From assembly GCF_003254565.1 (NCBI RefSeq), contig NZ_QJRI01000179.1, forward strand, positions 1 to 64,000: a stretch of 64,000 nucleotides of DNA, read 5' to 3'. Position numbers and translations under genes: made by a program. This stretch comes from Flavobacterium nitrogenifigens (GTDB lineage Bacteria; Bacteroidota; Bacteroidia; Flavobacteriales; Flavobacteriaceae). The stretch's first letter is position 1. Each line of letters begins with the position of its first letter. The notes beneath the pieces are model-generated. The model worked only from the letters and a program-made list of their open reading frames with translations. It made no database searches and had not been told where the DNA came from. Positions 43,961 to 53,688 of the stretch are shown one piece after another.

Positions 43961-44566
43961 ATGTTTTCAAAATTAGCATATTCTGTTTTCGAACAAAGCA
44001 TTAAAGATTATCACCAATTTGATAATGTAGATCAGCCGATCAATAATCCTTATCCAAAAGATAAGTTCGAGCATTTGTTATATCTAAAAAATTGGATTGA
44101 CACGGTTCAATGGCATTTTGAAGATATTATTCGTGACCCGCAGATTGATCCTGTAGCGGCTTTAACATTAAAAAGAAGAATTGATGCCTCAAATCAGGAG
44201 CGTACTGATATGGTGGAATATATAGATAGTTACTTTTTACAAAAATACAGTAACGTAAAAGTAAAAGACGGAGCAAAAATCAATTCTGAAAGTCCAGCTT
44301 GGGCTTTTGACAGATTGTCTATTTTGGCTTTAAAAATTTATCATATGCATGAAGAAGCTAATCGTGCAGAAGCTTCTCAAGAACACAGAGATAAATGTCA
44401 GGAAAAATTAAATATCCTTTTAGAGCAAAGAACAGACTTATCTACAGCAATTGAAGAATTATTGACAGATATCGAAAACGGAGATAAATTCATGAAAGTG
44501 TACAAGCAAATGAAAATGTACAACGACGATGATTTGAACCCAGTGTTATATCAAAATAAAAAATAA
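43961..44566 (+). CDS. DUF4254 domain protein
   Basis: 201 aa from ATG 43961. All-helical, with the DUF4254 pattern WHFEDIIRDPQIDPVAALTLKRRID (in part) and KINSESPAWAFDRLSILALKIYHM. DUF4254 proteins are found almost always beside LPS glycosyltransferase genes, as here: the GT9 gene begins 4 bp after the stop. A role in LPS core assembly is inferred from that pairing. Confidence 0.9.
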   Translation: MFSKLAYSVFEQSIKDYHQFDNVDQPINNPYPKDKFEHLLYLKNWIDTVQWHFEDIIRDPQIDPVAALTLKRRIDASNQERTDMVEYIDSYFLQKYSNVKVKDGAKINSESPAWAFDRLSILALKIYHMHEEANRAEASQEHRDKCQEKLNILLEQRTDLSTAIEELLTDIENGDKFMKVYKQMKMYNDDDLNPVLYQNKK

Positions 44567-44570
44567 TAAT

Positions 44571-45617
44571 TTGGCAGACTTGTCTAGCAAAATTAAGCAT
44601 ATAGCCGTCATGAGACTATCCGCAATGGGAGATGTCGCCATGACGGTTCCTGTTTTACGCGCTTTTGTAAAACAATATCCAACGGTAAAACTAACCGTGA
44701 TTTCTCGTCCATTTTTCAAACCCTTTTTTGATGGAATTCCGAATTTGGAATTTTTTGCTTTTGATGAAAAAGAAAGACATAAAGGATTTCCTGGGCTTTT
44801 GCGCTTGTTTAAAGATGTAAAAAAACTGAAGATTGATGCTTTTGCCGATCTTCATAACGTTTTACGATCAAAGGTGGTGAGTTTACTTTTCGCTTTAAGC
44901 GGAAAAAAAAGAGCAACTGTTGATAAAGGAAGAGAAGGGAAAAAAGAATTAACGCGTGATGAAAACAAGATTTTCAAACAATTGCCTACGATGTTTGAAA
45001 GACATGTAAAAGTGTTTGAAGAACTTGGTTTTCCTTTAGATTTATCAAAGCCAACATTTCCTGAAAAAGCAGTTTTAAGTTCTGATATTGTACAAATTAT
45101 CGGAAATGAAAATCAAAAACTTATAGGAATTGCACCTTTTGCTCAATACGATTCTAAGGTTTACCCTTTAGATTTAATGAAAGAAGTAATTGTAAAATTG
45201 GCTGAAAATTCATCCTACAAAATTTTGCTTTTTGGTGGAGGAAAGAAAGAAATCGAAATTTTGGATTCAATTTCTGAGCCTTTTGAAAATGTAATAAATA
45301 TGGCTGGAAAAATCAAATTTCAGCAAGAATTACAATTGATCAGCAATCTTGATGTCATGCTTTCTATGGATTCTGGGAATGCGCATATCGCAGCAATGCT
45401 AGGCGTAAAAGTCATTACGCTTTGGGGCGCAACGCATCCTTATGCAGGATTTTTACCGTTCAATCAAAGTTTAGAAAATGCTTTAACTTCAGACCGAAAT
45501 CAATATCCAAAGTTGCCAACATCAGTTTATGGAAATAAAATTGTTGAAGGTTATGAGGATGCTATGAGGACAATTTTGCCACAACAGGTTGTTGACAAAG
45601 TTGTGGAACAGCTTTGA
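44571..45617 (+). CDS. Family 9 glycosyltransferase (LPS heptosyltransferase-like)
   Basis: 348 aa from TTG 44571; the next Met is inside the first conserved strand, so the TTG is preferred. GT-B fold of family 9: IAVMRLSAMGDVAMTVPVLRA at the N-terminus, DLHNVLRSK, IGIAPFAQYDSKVYP and LSMDSGNAHIAAMLGVKVITLWGATHP (in part) near residue 265. It transfers heptose or a related sugar to the lipid A core. It is co-transcribed with the DUF4254 gene and ends at a long hairpin element. Confidence 0.92.
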   Translation: MADLSSKIKHIAVMRLSAMGDVAMTVPVLRAFVKQYPTVKLTVISRPFFKPFFDGIPNLEFFAFDEKERHKGFPGLLRLFKDVKKLKIDAFADLHNVLRSKVVSLLFALSGKKRATVDKGREGKKELTRDENKIFKQLPTMFERHVKVFEELGFPLDLSKPTFPEKAVLSSDIVQIIGNENQKLIGIAPFAQYDSKVYPLDLMKEVIVKLAENSSYKILLFGGGKKEIEILDSISEPFENVINMAGKIKFQQELQLISNLDVMLSMDSGNAHIAAMLGVKVITLWGATHPYAGFLPFNQSLENALTSDRNQYPKLPTSVYGNKIVEGYEDAMRTILPQQVVDKVVEQL

Positions 45618-45668
45618 TAAAAGAAAAAAAATTTAAGAACATCTTCTTTTGCAAGCTTCGGATAAGCG

Positions 45669-45790
45669 AAATATTTATAGAAAAGAATGCGCCCACAAAA
45701 GAAAAGCTCCGGCGGAGCGACATGTTTTTTATAATAATGTCGCTCCGCCGGAGCTTTTCTTTTGCTTTATTGTGATCCTATAAATATTTT
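45669..45790. repeat. Nested inverted-repeat element (MITE-like), also a terminator
   Basis: A 28-bp perfect stem (45696-45723 with 45737-45764), containing GCTCCGGCGGAGCGACAT, encloses a 13-base loop. An outer pair of 12-bp arms, AAATATTTATAG (45669-45680) and its complement (45778-45789), surrounds it. The GC-rich stem stands out sharply from the AT-rich surroundings. It separates the convergent GT9 and hypothetical genes and should stop transcription both ways. Confidence 0.85.
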
Positions 45791-45823
45791 ACCCCGCTGG
45801 GGCATTTGCTACAAAACAATATT

Positions 45824-46258
45824 TTAAGCAATATTTTTGTTTAGATCGTATCTTTCATTAGAATCAAGGAAAGAATATCCTATTGTTTTTTTTCTTTTTT
45901 TGTTTACTATAATGGAGACAAAGTTATTTTTGTCTTCGGTTGACAATAGAATGTGTTCAAATTTATTGGATGAATCTCTGTAAACTTTATAAATTAAGTC
46001 ATGATCTTTAATTTTTTTAGATAAAACTTTAGCCGATTTAAGTTTACTTACATATGGCCAAATATTAAAAACATTCGAATCGGTCTTTTTTATTTCCACC
46101 ATTTTTTCGGTCAAAGTTGAATTGTATTTCTCTCTTTCAAGCAACTTTGGGGCCTTTTTGTTTTTCATTTTTATAATAACTGCCAGAACACATAGTGAAG
46201 CAGTTACAGCCAGCATAATAAATAGATAGAGATGAAAGTGTTGTACGTGAGCTGTCAT
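45824..46258 (-). CDS. Hypothetical single-span membrane protein
   Basis: 144 aa. One N-terminal membrane span (about residues 10-30), then a basic cytoplasmic or periplasmic domain with NIWPYVSKLKSAKVLSKKIKD and a beta-like C-terminus. No family recognised. It lies beyond the hairpin element and stands alone on the minus strand. Confidence 0.65.
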   Translation of the reverse strand: MTAHVQHFHLYLFIMLAVTASLCVLAVIIKMKNKKAPKLLEREKYNSTLTEKMVEIKKTDSNVFNIWPYVSKLKSAKVLSKKIKDHDLIYKVYRDSSNKFEHILLSTEDKNNFVSIIVNKKRKKTIGYSFLDSNERYDLNKNIA

Positions 46259-46399
46259 GATATTTAATGTTTTAAATGTTTGACAAATTTTATTTAGCTC
46301 TGTAAAATCTCAAAACTATGAGATTGAGATTGCCATAATTTTACCTCTAATTTAATGAAAAATCGGCAATATTTCGATAAATTTTTGCTTTTATTTCAA

Positions 46400-46708
46400 T
46401 TACAGCCAAATCTTCTCATCACGGCAGCGACGATAAATATAGCTTTTTAGATTTGCGATGGTTTCTTGGTAATTGGGTGCGTCATAACCATATCGTTCAT
46501 GTTCCATTTGTTCTCTTTCAATGGCATCACATCCTTTTATAACTTCTTTGATCATATCAAGTAAAGCAAGTTCTTTATTGTCCGTTTTTTGAAATTTAAG
46601 TTCAACAATATCATCCTGAAGTTCTTCACAGTAATCAACCAGTTTCATAACTTCAGGTTCGTCCAGAAGATATTCTTTGTTTCTAAAAATTTCTCGTACC
46701 GATTTCAT
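46400..46708 (-). CDS. Hypothetical small helical protein
   Basis: 102 aa from ATG 46708 (a TTG two codons earlier is open). Charged and helical: VREIFRNKEYLLDEPEVMKLVDYCEEL, then ELKFQKTDNKELALLDMIKEVIKG (in part), ending with aromatic and Arg/Cys residues. It looks like a cytosolic protein; no domain recognised. The stop is 490 bp downstream of the reductase gene's 3' end across dispersed repeats. Confidence 0.65.
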   Translation of the reverse strand: MKSVREIFRNKEYLLDEPEVMKLVDYCEELQDDIVELKFQKTDNKELALLDMIKEVIKGCDAIEREQMEHERYGYDAPNYQETIANLKSYIYRRCRDEKIWL

Positions 46709-46730
46709 AAACAATTAATTTTCAATTTTT

Positions 46731-46880
46731 AAATTCCAAATTCCAATTTAAAGGGATGTAAATGTAGTTTTATCTTTATCAAGGATTTAAACTTTAACAA
46801 AGATTAAAAATAAGAATCGGAGAAAAAAAAAATCCAAACCCCAATTGTAAAGTTGGAATTTGGAATTTTTTGATATTGGA
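46731..46880. repeat. TTTGGAATTT-type dispersed repeats
   Basis: AAATTCCAAATTCCAATTT (46731-46749) and TTGGAATTTGGAATTTTTT (46850-46868) are nearly reverse complements flanking about 100 bases, and are related to pieces at 24109-24138. They lie between two minus-strand genes; no gene inside. Confidence 0.6.
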
Positions 46881-46890
46881 ATTTTATAGA

Positions 46891-47943
46891 CTAAACGTCG
46901 TCGTAATCAACATAAATAGTTTCTGATGTTGGATGCGCTTGACATGTTAAAATTAAGCCTTCAGCAATTTCGCTGTCTGTTAAAATAGAATTTTTAGTCA
47001 TTTCCGCGGTTCCTTTTGTAACGCGCCCTAAACAGCTGCTGCAGATTCCGCCTTGGCAAGAATATGGAGCATCAACGCCTTGTTTTAGTGCAGCATCAAG
47101 AATAGTTTGTTTTTTAGACATTTCAAAAGTAGTTTCTTCATCGTCTACCAAAACAGTAATTTTTGTGTGCCCTTCTTGAGAACCCTGAATTGCATGCTCT
47201 TCAGAAGAAGAGGTAAACAATTCAAATTTAATAGCAGATTCTTTTACATTTTTCTCTTTCAAAACATTAGAAACAGTGTTAATCATGTCTTCTGGTCCGC
47301 AAAGGAAAAACTTATCAAATTGAAGTTCTTTGTGTTTGTTGTTTAATACAAAATTCACAGCCGATTTTTCAATTCGTCCAAATAAAGCATTTTCAGCTTT
47401 TGCCTGGCTATACACATTATGTACAAAAAATCTGCCTACATATTGCAATTGCAGATCATGAAGTTCTTGGTGAAAGATTGTACTTTCAGGAGTTTTGTTT
47501 CCATAAACCAATACAAATGAGCTTTTTGGCTCATTTTTAAGAACCGATTTTATAATAGAAAGAACTGGAGTGATTCCGCTTCCTGCAGCAAATGCTGCGT
47601 AATTTTTTTGTCTTTCTGCATCTGGTTCAAAAGTAAATTTACCTTCTGGCTGACCTACTTCAAGAACATCTCCTGCTTTGAGTTTCGTATTAGCAAACTG
47701 AGAAAAAAGACCATTTTTTACTGCTTTTACAGCAATTCTTAATTCGCCGCTGTCAGGTGCAGAGCAAATAGAATAAGCACGTCTAATTTCTTGGTTGTCA
47801 AGAGTTAATTTTAAATTTATATATTGACCAGCTATAAATTTATAGTCAGATTTTAGTTCTTCAGGAACATTAAAAAGAATAGAAACAGCATCTGCAGTCT
47901 CGCGTTTAACCTCTTTAATTATAAGTTTTAAGAATGAAGGCAT
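46891..47943 (-). CDS. PaaE-like FAD/2Fe-2S oxidoreductase
   Basis: 350 aa from ATG 47943 (TTG 47970 is open but overlies the promoter). Ferredoxin-NADP reductase-like module: FAD motif RRAYSICSAP near residue 55, NAD motif FAAGSGITPVLSIIKS near 115, and FLCGPEDMI. A C-terminal plant-type 2Fe-2S domain has Cys296, Cys301, Cys304 and Cys334. This is the layout of PaaE/Hcr-type electron-transfer reductases. No paaABCD genes are near, so the electron acceptor is unknown. Confidence 0.92.
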   Translation of the reverse strand: MPSFLKLIIKEVKRETADAVSILFNVPEELKSDYKFIAGQYINLKLTLDNQEIRRAYSICSAPDSGELRIAVKAVKNGLFSQFANTKLKAGDVLEVGQPEGKFTFEPDAERQKNYAAFAAGSGITPVLSIIKSVLKNEPKSSFVLVYGNKTPESTIFHQELHDLQLQYVGRFFVHNVYSQAKAENALFGRIEKSAVNFVLNNKHKELQFDKFFLCGPEDMINTVSNVLKEKNVKESAIKFELFTSSSEEHAIQGSQEGHTKITVLVDDEETTFEMSKKQTILDAALKQGVDAPYSCQGGICSSCLGRVTKGTAEMTKNSILTDSEIAEGLILTCQAHPTSETIYVDYDDV

Positions 47944-47958
47944 GATAGAATTTTTATG

Positions 47959-47966
47959 CAAAAGTA
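47959..47966 (-). promoter_or_regulatory. Reductase gene promoter -7 box
   Basis: On the minus strand it reads TACTTTTG (TAnnTTTG), 15 bases before the ATG at 47943; the earlier TTG start lies upstream of it. Confidence 0.75.
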
Positions 47967-48029
47967 GCAAACCACTATTAAAATTTTAGCACGAAATTAT
48001 TTTTTTTAACTTTTTTTGTAACGTTTTCC

Positions 48030-48037
48030 TACATTTG
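48030..48037 (+). promoter_or_regulatory. ABC exporter operon promoter -7 box
   Basis: TACATTTG fits TAnnTTTG, ending 33 bases before the ATG at 48071. Confidence 0.7.
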
Positions 48038-48070
48038 GTCTCTTACTACAAAAAAACTAAACTATAAACC

Positions 48071-49531
48071 ATGATTAAGAAGTTTATTTATCTCGAATGG
48101 AAAGCCTTTATAAGATCAGCTTCGTTCGGTAAAAATCTGGCAATGAAAATAATAATAGGTTTTCTGATGATCTATTTTTCATTAATTTTTGTCGCAATGG
48201 GCGTTGGAGCATTTTATGTTCTTAAAGACATGAATTTGGAACCTTTGGTTACGATAAACAAATTTTTGATTTATTATTTCTTGTTTGATTTAGTAATTAG
48301 ACTGTTACTTCAATCAATACCAGTTTTAAACATCAAACCATTATTAGTTTTGCCTTTTAAAAAGCCAGTAATTGTTCACTTTTCACTTGGAAAAACAGTT
48401 CTGTCTTTTTTTAATTGGGTTCACGCATTGTTTTTTGTTCCTTTTTCAGTTGTTTTAATTTTGGAAGGATATGATGTTGTGGGAATCTTTTTTTGGTATG
48501 TGGGGGCGATGTCTTTTATTTATATCAACAACTTTTTAAATATTATTTTAAGCAATATAGACAAATTATTTGTTGTGTTTGTTGCATTAATTGTGGCTTT
48601 GGCGGGAGCGCAATACTATCAATTATTTGACATTACAACATTTACGACTCCATTCTTTCAGAGTTTTTATGATATTGAAGGAGTATTTTTAATTCCTGTC
48701 ATTATCTTAATTGGTTTATATGCTTTCACTTTCAAGTATTTTAAAAATAATTTATATCTCGACGCCGGACTTTCTGTAAAACATGATGAAGCCTCTACAG
48801 AAAATCTTTCTTGGTTAAACCAGTTTGGGACTTTAGGAACTTTCTTAAAAAATGATATCAAACTCATCAAAAGAAACAAAAGGTCAAAAACTACTATAGT
48901 AATGAGTGTGATCTTTTTATTCTACGGATTGATTTTTTTCGGAAATACGCATCAGCCGCCAGCTATGCAAATTTTTGCTGGAATATTTGTTTCAGGAGGA
49001 TTTCTATTTGTCTTTGGACAGTTTGTACCAAGTTGGGACAGTTCGTATTATCAATTAATGATGACTCAGAATATTCCGTATAGAGGTTATATTACCTCAA
49101 AATGGTGGCTCATCGTTATTGCAACTTTCATTTCGACTATACTGGCCTCTTTTTATCTGCTTTATGGATGGGAAGTATATCTAACAATTGTAGTAGGTGC
49201 AATTTATAATATAGGGGTCAATTCTCATTTGGTTCTTTTGGGAGGAGCATTTACCAAAACGCCAATTGATTTAAGCAATGCAGGTGGGGCTTTTGGAGAT
49301 AAAAAAGCATTCAATGTAAGCGCAATGCTTTTATCTCTCCCAAAAATATTTTTGCCATTATTGTTGTATTGGTTAGGATTACGCTTTGCAGATAAAACAG
49401 TGGCTTTAAGCTTGGTTGCGGGAGCTGGTATCTTGGGTTTTATTTTTAAAGAAAAAGTGTTTTCATTAATAGAAAGAAGATACAAAATTGAGAAATACAG
49501 TACAATAAGTGCTTATAAGCAAAAGAGTTAA
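48071..49531 (+). CDS. DUF5687-type ABC transporter permease
   Basis: 486 aa, about twelve hydrophobic spans. It opens with MIKKFIYLEWKAFIRSASFGKNLAMKI, characteristic of Bacteroidota DUF5687 permeases, and has a middle cytoplasmic part FLKNDIKLIKRNKRSKTTI. The ATP-binding subunit follows after 82 bp. The substrate is unknown. Confidence 0.85.
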   Translation: MIKKFIYLEWKAFIRSASFGKNLAMKIIIGFLMIYFSLIFVAMGVGAFYVLKDMNLEPLVTINKFLIYYFLFDLVIRLLLQSIPVLNIKPLLVLPFKKPVIVHFSLGKTVLSFFNWVHALFFVPFSVVLILEGYDVVGIFFWYVGAMSFIYINNFLNIILSNIDKLFVVFVALIVALAGAQYYQLFDITTFTTPFFQSFYDIEGVFLIPVIILIGLYAFTFKYFKNNLYLDAGLSVKHDEASTENLSWLNQFGTLGTFLKNDIKLIKRNKRSKTTIVMSVIFLFYGLIFFGNTHQPPAMQIFAGIFVSGGFLFVFGQFVPSWDSSYYQLMMTQNIPYRGYITSKWWLIVIATFISTILASFYLLYGWEVYLTIVVGAIYNIGVNSHLVLLGGAFTKTPIDLSNAGGAFGDKKAFNVSAMLLSLPKIFLPLLLYWLGLRFADKTVALSLVAGAGILGFIFKEKVFSLIERRYKIEKYSTISAYKQKS

Positions 49532-49570
49532 TTAGATAATTTGCCAATTTGAAAATGAGATAATTATCTC
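49532..49570. repeat. Dispersed repeat between the ABC genes
   Basis: TTAGATAATTTGCCAATTTG followed by GATAATTATCTC belongs to the TAATTATCTAATTTTC repeat family also seen at 4314 and 58365. Confidence 0.5.
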
Positions 49571-49613
49571 TATTTTAAATTTAAAATCTGAAATCAACAA
49601 TTTAAAAATTATT

Positions 49614-50309
49614 ATGATACAAGTAAATCAGCTTTCAAAAACATATAACGGAACCACAGTTTTAAATATTAATGATCTAGAAATTCCAAAGGGGCAAAGT
49701 TTTGGCTTGGTAGGAAATAACGGAGCAGGAAAAACAACTTTCTTCAGTTTGCTTTTAGACCTTATCCAACCATCAACAGGACATATAAAAAGTAATGATA
49801 TTCAGGTAAATGCAAGTGAGAATTGGAAATCTTTTACAGGATCATTTTTAGATGAAAATTTCCTTATCGGATATTTGACTCCAGAAGAATATTTTTATTT
49901 TATTGGCGATTTACGCAATCAAAACAAAGCAGATATTGATGCACTGTTAGCAAAATATGAAGAGTTTTTTAATGGTGAAATTTTAAAGAATAAAAAATAC
50001 CTTCGTGACTTGTCTAAAGGAAACCAGAAAAAAGTTGGAATTATTGCGACCTTAATTGGAAACCCAGAAGTTGTAATTTTGGATGAGCCTTTTGCAAATC
50101 TCGACCCAACTACAGTTAGCCGATTAAAAAAAATTATTAGAGAATTGGCCGATAATCCAAATGTAACTGTTTTGGTTTCAAGCCATGATTTACAGCATAC
50201 AGTGGAGGTTTGCGATAGAATTGTTGCGCTTAACAAGGGAGAAATTGTAAAAGATATTCAGACCTCAAAAGAGACCTTACAAGAATTAGAATTATTTTTT
50301 GCGGTGTAA
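49614..50309 (+). CDS. ABC transporter ATP-binding protein
   Basis: 231 aa. Walker A GNNGAGKT near residue 35, ABC signature LSKGNQKKV near 133, Walker B VVILDEPFANLDP near 152 and the H-loop in VLVSSHDL near 185. Together with the preceding permease it forms a complete exporter of the ABC-2 kind. Confidence 0.95.
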   Translation: MIQVNQLSKTYNGTTVLNINDLEIPKGQSFGLVGNNGAGKTTFFSLLLDLIQPSTGHIKSNDIQVNASENWKSFTGSFLDENFLIGYLTPEEYFYFIGDLRNQNKADIDALLAKYEEFFNGEILKNKKYLRDLSKGNQKKVGIIATLIGNPEVVILDEPFANLDPTTVSRLKKIIRELADNPNVTVLVSSHDLQHTVEVCDRIVALNKGEIVKDIQTSKETLQELELFFAV

Positions 50310-50399
50310 GAATTTCTATATTTCAAAAAGAAGCGTATTTTTACAAGTGATTATACTAAAATTGGTTTTTAGTAGTTATGTGTTTTAAACTCTTTTCTA

Positions 50400-53012
50400 T
50401 TGAAAAAGAATACTCTTAAATATAGTTTTATTCCGATTTTTTTATTCTTTTTGATAGCTTGTTCTACCAAAAAAAATACCTTTTTGGCTCGAAGTTCTCA
50501 CTCGATTGGGACAAAATATAATATTCTTTATAACGGAGGAATTGGCCTTGATAAAGGTTTAAAGTCTATTCAGGCCAATAACGAAGATAATTTTTGGAAA
50601 CTGCTGCCTATTGAAAAAATGCAGTTTGATGAAAATTTTTCTGAAGGTGAAAAAGCTAAAAATCCTGACTTTGAAAAGGCAGAGACAAAAGCTACAAAAG
50701 CCATTCAGAAGCACTCCATGAATATAGGCGGAAGAGAAAGAAACTGGCAGATTGATGAGGCGTATCTTATGCTTGGAAAAGCAAGATATTATGATCAGCG
50801 TTTTATTCCGGCAATTGAAGCATTCAATTATATTTTATACAAATATCCAGAAAGCAATAACATTTATACCGCAAAAATCTGGCGTGAAAAAACCAATATG
50901 CGTTTAGGCAATGACGCAATTGCGCTTAAAAACATTAAAATCTTACTTAAAAAAACAGATTTAGATAAACAGACTTATGCTGATGCCAATGCGCTTTTGG
51001 CAGAAGCTTATCTGAATTTAGAACAAAAAGATAGCGCCGTTTCTAAACTTAAAGTTGCGGAGCAATTTACTAAGAGTAACGAAGAACGTGCAAGATATCG
51101 TTTTATTCTTGGCCAGATGTATCAGGCAGAAGGGCAGCGTGACAGCGCCATTTATTTTTATAATGCTGTAATTGATTTAAACAGAAAAGCAGATCGTAAG
51201 TATATGATGCACGCTTACGCGAAAAAAGCACAGATGTTCGATTATGAAAATGGTGATAAGAATATGTTTATTGAAGCTTACAATAAACTGGTAGAAAATA
51301 GAGAGAACCGTCCATACTATGACCTTTTGTTTTATGAAATGGGAGTTTTCTTCGAGAAAAATAAAGACCAAGAAAATGCATTATTGTTCTACAATAAGTC
51401 TTTAGGAAGAAAGTCAAAAGACCCATACTTGATGGCTTCTGCTTACAGAAACATTGGAAACATGTATTTTAAAAATACAGACTATACAATGGCAGCAAAG
51501 TATTATGATAGTACTTTGGTAAAGCTAGATCCTAAAACTCGAGAATTTGCCTTTATAGAAAAAAACAGAAAAAATCTTGATAATGTAATTAAATATGAAG
51601 CCATTGCGAAACGTAATGACAGTATTATTAAGGTATACAATCTGCCACCAAACGAAAAGAAAGATTATTTCGAAAATTATATAGCAGAACTTAAAAAGAA
51701 AGACGAAGCGAAAAGACTTTTAGAGGAAAAAGAAAAAGAGCGATTGGCCAATATTGATCGAAATTCCCAAGGAGAGTTTTCAGGAAATGGAGCTGTAAAT
51801 CCTAATTCTTTAGGTAAACCAGTAGAACCAGAAGGAATTGGTATGCCTCCTGGCGGGAATGATAATGCAAGTACATTTTATTTTTACAATCCGACAACTG
51901 TTGCTTACGGAAAACTACAATTTAAAAAAATGTGGGGAAGCAGAACATTGGGCGGAAATTGGAGATTGGCAGGAGTAAAATCTGCAAACGATGCAGCAAT
52001 GAACGACACCATTAATACGAAAGAAGTTGCCAATGCACTTAAGGACACTATTGTTCCAGAAAAATATACTGTAGCATATTATGTAGAACAGCTTCCAACT
52101 TCGCAAGCTGCTATGGATAGTATTGGTAAAGAACGTAATTTTTCATACTATCAATTAGGGCTTATATATAAGGAGAAGTTTAAAGAATACAATTTGGCTA
52201 GTGACAAACTAGAGCAGTTGCTTAAAAATAATCCTGAAGAAAAACTGGTATTGCCATCAATGTACAATTTGTACAAAATTTATCAGATTACAAATCCGGC
52301 AAAAGCAGAAGCTATAAAAGCAGAAATTTCTACGAAATATCCAGATTCGAGATACGCTCACATTTTAAATAATAAAGAAGACGATCCAAATTCTAGTCCC
52401 GATAAAGAATATCAAAAATGGTATAAACTTTTTGAAGAAGAAAAATTCGACGAAGTCCTAGCCAATATTGACAACTTGATTAATCAGTATTCAGGAGATG
52501 ATATTGTATCGAAATATGAATTGCTAAAAGCCAATACTTTAGGAAAAGTAAATGGCCTAGATGCCTACAAAAAAGGACTTGAGAATGTGGCAGATAATTA
52601 TCCTAACAGCGAAGAGGGTAAAAATGCCAGAGAAATTCTAGAGAAACAAGTTCCTGTTTTGGAGAAACTTAGTTTTACAACTACCGATACTAAAAACTGG
52701 AAAATATTATATCGTATTTCTAATAACGATACAAAAGCAGTCAAAAGAATTGAAGAAGCAATCCGAGTATTTTTATTAGTTGAAAATTACGAAAGATTGA
52801 CAACATCTCTGGATAAATACAATAAAACAGAAAGTTTTGTAGTTATTCATGGTTTAAAATCTGAGGCTTATGCAAATGATATTGCAGGAGTTTTCAGAGA
52901 CGATAAAAAATATAAAATCCCAGATCAAGCAATAATAATATCAAATGATAATTACAAGATCGTTCAGATCAAAAAGAATTTGGACGCGTACTTGGCCCCC
53001 AAAACCCCTTAA
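50400..53012 (+). CDS. sprE: Type IX secretion lipoprotein SprE (PorW)
   Basis: 870 aa from TTG 50400, giving a lipoprotein signal with acylated Cys21 (IFLFFLIACSTKKN). Tetratricopeptide repeats fill residues about 105-400 (AYLMLGKARYYDQRFIPAIEAFNYI) and a second set lies near 590-740. A low-complexity linker around 455-500 separates them. Length and architecture fit SprE of Flavobacterium, needed for gliding and type IX secretion, where it links the PorK/N ring to the outer-membrane translocon. It begins 91 bp after the ABC gene; bactofilin follows. Confidence 0.93.
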   Translation: MKKNTLKYSFIPIFLFFLIACSTKKNTFLARSSHSIGTKYNILYNGGIGLDKGLKSIQANNEDNFWKLLPIEKMQFDENFSEGEKAKNPDFEKAETKATKAIQKHSMNIGGRERNWQIDEAYLMLGKARYYDQRFIPAIEAFNYILYKYPESNNIYTAKIWREKTNMRLGNDAIALKNIKILLKKTDLDKQTYADANALLAEAYLNLEQKDSAVSKLKVAEQFTKSNEERARYRFILGQMYQAEGQRDSAIYFYNAVIDLNRKADRKYMMHAYAKKAQMFDYENGDKNMFIEAYNKLVENRENRPYYDLLFYEMGVFFEKNKDQENALLFYNKSLGRKSKDPYLMASAYRNIGNMYFKNTDYTMAAKYYDSTLVKLDPKTREFAFIEKNRKNLDNVIKYEAIAKRNDSIIKVYNLPPNEKKDYFENYIAELKKKDEAKRLLEEKEKERLANIDRNSQGEFSGNGAVNPNSLGKPVEPEGIGMPPGGNDNASTFYFYNPTTVAYGKLQFKKMWGSRTLGGNWRLAGVKSANDAAMNDTINTKEVANALKDTIVPEKYTVAYYVEQLPTSQAAMDSIGKERNFSYYQLGLIYKEKFKEYNLASDKLEQLLKNNPEEKLVLPSMYNLYKIYQITNPAKAEAIKAEISTKYPDSRYAHILNNKEDDPNSSPDKEYQKWYKLFEEEKFDEVLANIDNLINQYSGDDIVSKYELLKANTLGKVNGLDAYKKGLENVADNYPNSEEGKNAREILEKQVPVLEKLSFTTTDTKNWKILYRISNNDTKAVKRIEEAIRVFLLVENYERLTTSLDKYNKTESFVVIHGLKSEAYANDIAGVFRDDKKYKIPDQAIIISNDNYKIVQIKKNLDAYLAPKTP

Positions 53013-53024
53013 ATCTTAACCGCC

Positions 53025-53423
53025 ATGTTTGAAAAAGTAAAGAAAAACGGAACTGAACAATTAGGAAGAACAAATAGAATTGTAGAAGGAACATCAATAG
53101 TAGGAGACATAGTCTCAAAAGCCGATTTTAGATTAGACGGCGAATTGATTGGAAACTTTACTTCGCAAGGCAAAATAGTGATTGGGGCCAAAGGAGCCGT
53201 AAAAGGAGAAATAATTTGTAACAATGCTGATATTGAAGGAGAATTTCACGGAAAGATAAAAGTTCTGGAAACCCTTAATATTAAATCGACCGCCCAAATA
53301 CACGGAGAAGTGGCAGTAGGAAAACTTTCAATAGAACCAGGAGCTGACTTCACAGCAACCTGTACCATGCTTGCCCATTCAAATCCTGTAATTATGCTAG
53401 AAGATGGAAAAGGAACCGAATAA
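53025..53423 (+). CDS. Bactofilin family cytoskeletal protein
   Basis: 132 aa. The central beta-helix repeats IVGDIVSKADFRLDGELIGNF and VKGEIICNNADIEGEFHGKIKV (in part) define bactofilins, polymer-forming scaffold proteins that act in cell shape and polar localisation. It begins 12 bp after sprE and its end overlaps atpZ by 20 bp. Confidence 0.95.
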   Translation: MFEKVKKNGTEQLGRTNRIVEGTSIVGDIVSKADFRLDGELIGNFTSQGKIVIGAKGAVKGEIICNNADIEGEFHGKIKVLETLNIKSTAQIHGEVAVGKLSIEPGADFTATCTMLAHSNPVIMLEDGKGTE

Positions 53424-53631
53424 TGATAGAAGAAATAAATGGTTAGCATTTATTAATATTCCCTTTCAAATGGGAGTCATTATTTTTGTATTCTCTTATT
53501 TCGGGACTTGGCTTGACGAAAAACATCCGAGCCCGAAAGTTTATTATAATACCATTTTTGTATTGGTAGGTGTTGGAGTTGCATTATATAATGTAATCCG
53601 ACAAGTAAATGATATCAATAAAACAAAGTAG
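53404..53631 (+). CDS. atpZ: AtpZ/AtpI-like ATP synthase assembly protein
   Basis: 75 aa with two hydrophobic segments (about 18-35 and 46-63) in the AtpZ pattern WLAFINIPFQMGVIIFVFSYFGTWLDEK (in part). AtpZ/AtpI proteins help c-ring assembly or Mg2+/Ca2+ homeostasis of the FoF1 complex. The ATG lies 20 bp inside the bactofilin gene, so both are coupled. Confidence 0.9.
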   Translation: MEKEPNNDRRNKWLAFINIPFQMGVIIFVFSYFGTWLDEKHPSPKVYYNTIFVLVGVGVALYNVIRQVNDINKTK

Positions 53632-53688
53632 TTTGTATATAAAATGCCTTGAGATAAAAGTTGCATCTTTGCACAAAAAATATTTCAA

